A stretch of DNA of 14,248 nt from JANMEX01 sp031422915. GTDB lineage: Bacteria > Pseudomonadota > Alphaproteobacteria > Rhizobiales > Rhizobiaceae. Every line of letters begins with the position of its first letter. Position 1 is the first letter of the stretch. The notes under the pieces were generated by a model. It was not told the DNA's origin. It made no database searches and was given only the letters and a program-made list of their open reading frames with translations. The stretch is taken from assembly GCA_031422915.1 (NCBI GenBank), contig JANPEK010000017.1, positions 1 through 14,248 on the forward strand, in the 5' to 3' direction. Of the stretch, positions 12,660 through 14,248 are shown in pieces. The translations under genes and the position numbers were made by a program.

Positions 12660-13606
12660 CAGACGCCCCAGCCATAACGGACGAGATGGTAGAAGATCGG
12701 CGCGGAGAAGACGACGGAATCGAGCCGGTCAATGAAACCGCCGTGCCCGGCGATCATGTGGCCCCAATCCTTGACGCCGCGGTCGCGCTTGATGGCCGAC
12801 ATCACCAGCCCGCCGAAAAAGCCCATCACGACAATCGCCAGCGACAACAGCCCGGCATAAAACGGCCCGAACGGCGTCATCCACGACAGGGCGGCACCGA
12901 TCAGCGTTGCCGAGATTGCCCCGCCGACAAAGCCTTCGACGGTCTTGGACGGCGACAGTTCCGGCGCGATCTTTGTCTTGCCCGCAAGTTTGCCCCAGAC
13001 ATATTGCAGCACATCGCTTGACTGGACGACCACCACAAGGAACGCAATCAACAAAATGTTGCGGCCCTCATAGCCGGGGATTTTCAAGTCCAGCAACGCC
13101 GGAACGTGGCTGGCGCAATAAACGCAGATCATCAGCGCCCATTGCAATTCGGCGATTCGCACCAGAAACCGGTCCTTGTCGCCGCGCAGTGCTGAAATGA
13201 TTGGCATCAACAGAAAGGCGTAGACTGGGATAAAAATCGAATACATGCCGGTCCGGCCTGCCCAGATGAAATAGTAATGCACCGGCAGTATGATGAAGAA
13301 CGCCGTCGCCAGCGCCCAATGGTCGGCGCGGCGGGTGTTGGTCAGCGTCACAAATTCGCGCAAGGCGGCAAATGAGGCGAAGGCAAACAGCAGCGCGACA
13401 CCCGTGCGCCCGAACATCAGCGCGAGGCCAATCAGCACCACCATCGCCCACCAAGCGTAGATGCGGTCGTTCAAATTTTCGATGACGGTGTTCGTGCCAT
13501 CCGGCGACAGGCGCTTTTGCAAGATGAAGCCGACAATCGAGGCGACAATGAGCACAGCGGCGAGGCCGCCAAGCAACGTGAACAGATCGGCGTAGGGCGC
13601 GCTCAT
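12659..13606 (-). CDS. Phosphatidate cytidylyltransferase family protein (CdsA/YnbB-like)
   Basis: A 315-residue membrane enzyme with about eight helices, predicted to make CDP-diacylglycerol from phosphatidate and CTP (EC 2.7.7.41). The CdsA signature is complete at residues 270-296: SAIKR, VKDWG, GHGGFIDRLD, including the lysine, aspartates and HGG that bind Mg and CTP. SPSKTVEGFVGG earlier in the chain is the second conserved cytosolic block. The N-terminus has one helix followed by a charged loop (LQKRLSPDGTNTVIENLNDR). It overlaps the acyltransferase stop by four bases (ATGA) and the next gene by one base. That places it in a three-gene lipid operon and argues that it is a dedicated paralogue rather than the housekeeping cdsA, which in rhizobia usually sits near uppS and dxr. 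Confidence 0.92.
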   Translation of the reverse strand: MSAPYADLFTLLGGLAAVLIVASIVGFILQKRLSPDGTNTVIENLNDRIYAWWAMVVLIGLALMFGRTGVALLFAFASFAALREFVTLTNTRRADHWALATAFFIILPVHYYFIWAGRTGMYSIFIPVYAFLLMPIISALRGDKDRFLVRIAELQWALMICVYCASHVPALLDLKIPGYEGRNILLIAFLVVVVQSSDVLQYVWGKLAGKTKIAPELSPSKTVEGFVGGAISATLIGAALSWMTPFGPFYAGLLSLAIVVMGFFGGLVMSAIKRDRGVKDWGHMIAGHGGFIDRLDSVVFSAPIFYHLVRYGWGV

Positions 13607-14244
13607 GACGCACCGCCGTTCTGCTGCGGCGAAAGGGCCAACAGCGCGGCGCTGGCGCGGGCAAGGAAATCATCCTTGGCCTCGCCGGTTTGAACATGCA
13701 CCGGCGCGCCGAACGTCACTGTGCAAATCAGCGGCACCGGCACAAACTCGCCCTTCGGCATGACGCGGTTGAGATTGGCAATCCACACCGGCACCAGATC
13801 AACCGATGGCCGCGCGGTTGCCAGATGAAATAGTCCGGACTTGAACGGCAGCAGCGGCTGGTCGCTCGAATTGCGCGTGCCTTCAGGGAACACGATCAGC
13901 GAGGCGTTCTCATCCAGCGCCTCAACCATTTTCTCTACCGGGTCTTCTGTGCGTGTTTCCGGATCGCGGTCAATCAGCACAGATTTGAACACATCGCGCC
14001 CGATAAACTGGCGCAGCGGCGATTTCATCCAGTAATCGGAACCGGCCACAGGCCGCGTCTTGCGCCGCAGCCGCTCGGGCAAAACCGTCCAAACCAGAAC
14101 GAAATCGCCATGACTGACATGATTGGCAAAATAAACCCGCTGCCGCCGCGACGGCTCGATGCCAACCCAAATGCCGCGCACGGCCGTGATCATGCGCGCG
14201 AAGAAGATGATTGCGGAGGCTGTGAGTTGGGCCAGGAAGTCCAT
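13603..14244 (-). CDS. PlsC-like 1-acylglycerol-3-phosphate acyltransferase
   Basis: A 213-residue membrane-associated acyltransferase, predicted to acylate lysophosphatidate (or another lysolipid) to phosphatidate (EC 2.3.1.51 type). The catalytic H-x4-D motif is NHVSHGDF (His42, Asp47). The substrate-binding block is FPEGTRN at 119-125, followed by PFKSGLFHLA and VPVWI. An N-terminal hydrophobic helix at 4-22 is the likely anchor. The start ATG lies four bases from the window end, so its ribosome-binding site and any upstream partner gene are not visible. The distance from Met1 to the H-x4-D motif is normal, so the gene is probably complete. It is the first visible gene of the operon with the CdsA- and YnbA-like genes and supplies the substrate of the next enzyme. 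Confidence 0.92.
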   Translation of the reverse strand: MDFLAQLTASAIIFFARMITAVRGIWVGIEPSRRQRVYFANHVSHGDFVLVWTVLPERLRRKTRPVAGSDYWMKSPLRQFIGRDVFKSVLIDRDPETRTEDPVEKMVEALDENASLIVFPEGTRNSSDQPLLPFKSGLFHLATARPSVDLVPVWIANLNRVMPKGEFVPVPLICTVTFGAPVHVQTGEAKDDFLARASAALLALSPQQNGGAS

Positions 14245-14248
14245 GCGC

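Noticed and set aside
11041..14244. A single four-gene operon including the alpha/beta hydrolase
   Set aside because: The three lipid genes overlap, but the hydrolase is 95 bp away with its own ribosome-binding site. Co-transcription is possible but not shown, so I kept it separate.

Overview
The window looks like chromosomal DNA of an alphaproteobacterium, most likely of the order Hyphomicrobiales (a Mesorhizobium/Phyllobacteriaceae-like organism). The basis is the high GC content, the protein families and their order, CcrM-type GANTC clusters, and three families of intergenic palindromic repeats of a kind common in rhizobial genomes. I assign no species. The genes are metabolic or housekeeping. 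I see no phage, plasmid, defence or CRISPR locus.

Layout. Positions 1-2963 are a thiamine locus. A periplasmic thiamine-binding protein (thiB) and the permease (thiP, cut by the left edge) read leftward behind a TPP riboswitch. Thiamine pyrophosphokinase (thiN/TPK) reads rightward from the other side of that riboswitch, so import and activation of thiamine sit back to back. Positions 2961-3125 are a 165-bp palindromic element. Next come a small glycine-zipper lipoprotein, an intrinsic terminator, and an ABC-F ATPase of the Uup type (3584-5401). A convergent hotdog-fold thioesterase follows (5414-5908). The gap 5909-6706 has no gene I can support. It holds a second palindromic element and two copies of a GANTC-rich repeat.

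Positions 6707-7024 encode a small secreted protein of unknown function, followed by an inverted pair of REP-like hairpins. Positions 7390-10272 are a polyhydroxybutyrate locus: phaA and phaB read leftward and the regulator phaR reads rightward from a shared 291-bp region with candidate PhaR sites. The PHA synthase and phasin genes are not in the window. After another inverted repeat come a small four-helix membrane protein and an alpha/beta hydrolase close to fluoroacetate dehalogenase, but lacking one of its substrate-binding arginines. The right end is a tightly coupled leftward phospholipid operon (PlsC-like acyltransferase, CdsA-like cytidylyltransferase, YnbA-like CDP-alcohol phosphatidyltransferase) whose genes overlap by 4 and 1 nt.

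How they fit together. ThiBP(Q) imports thiamine, TPK converts it to TPP, and TPP closes the loop through the riboswitch. PhaA and PhaB make (R)-3-hydroxybutyryl-CoA for polymer, with PhaR as the likely sensor. PlsC, CdsA and the YnbA-like protein form a possible route from lysophosphatidate to phosphatidate to CDP-diacylglycerol to an unidentified lipid. The most unusual non-coding features are the two TA-flanked palindromes, one of which lies in the thiN stop codon, and the paired GANTC repeat. I found no clearly new multi-gene system.
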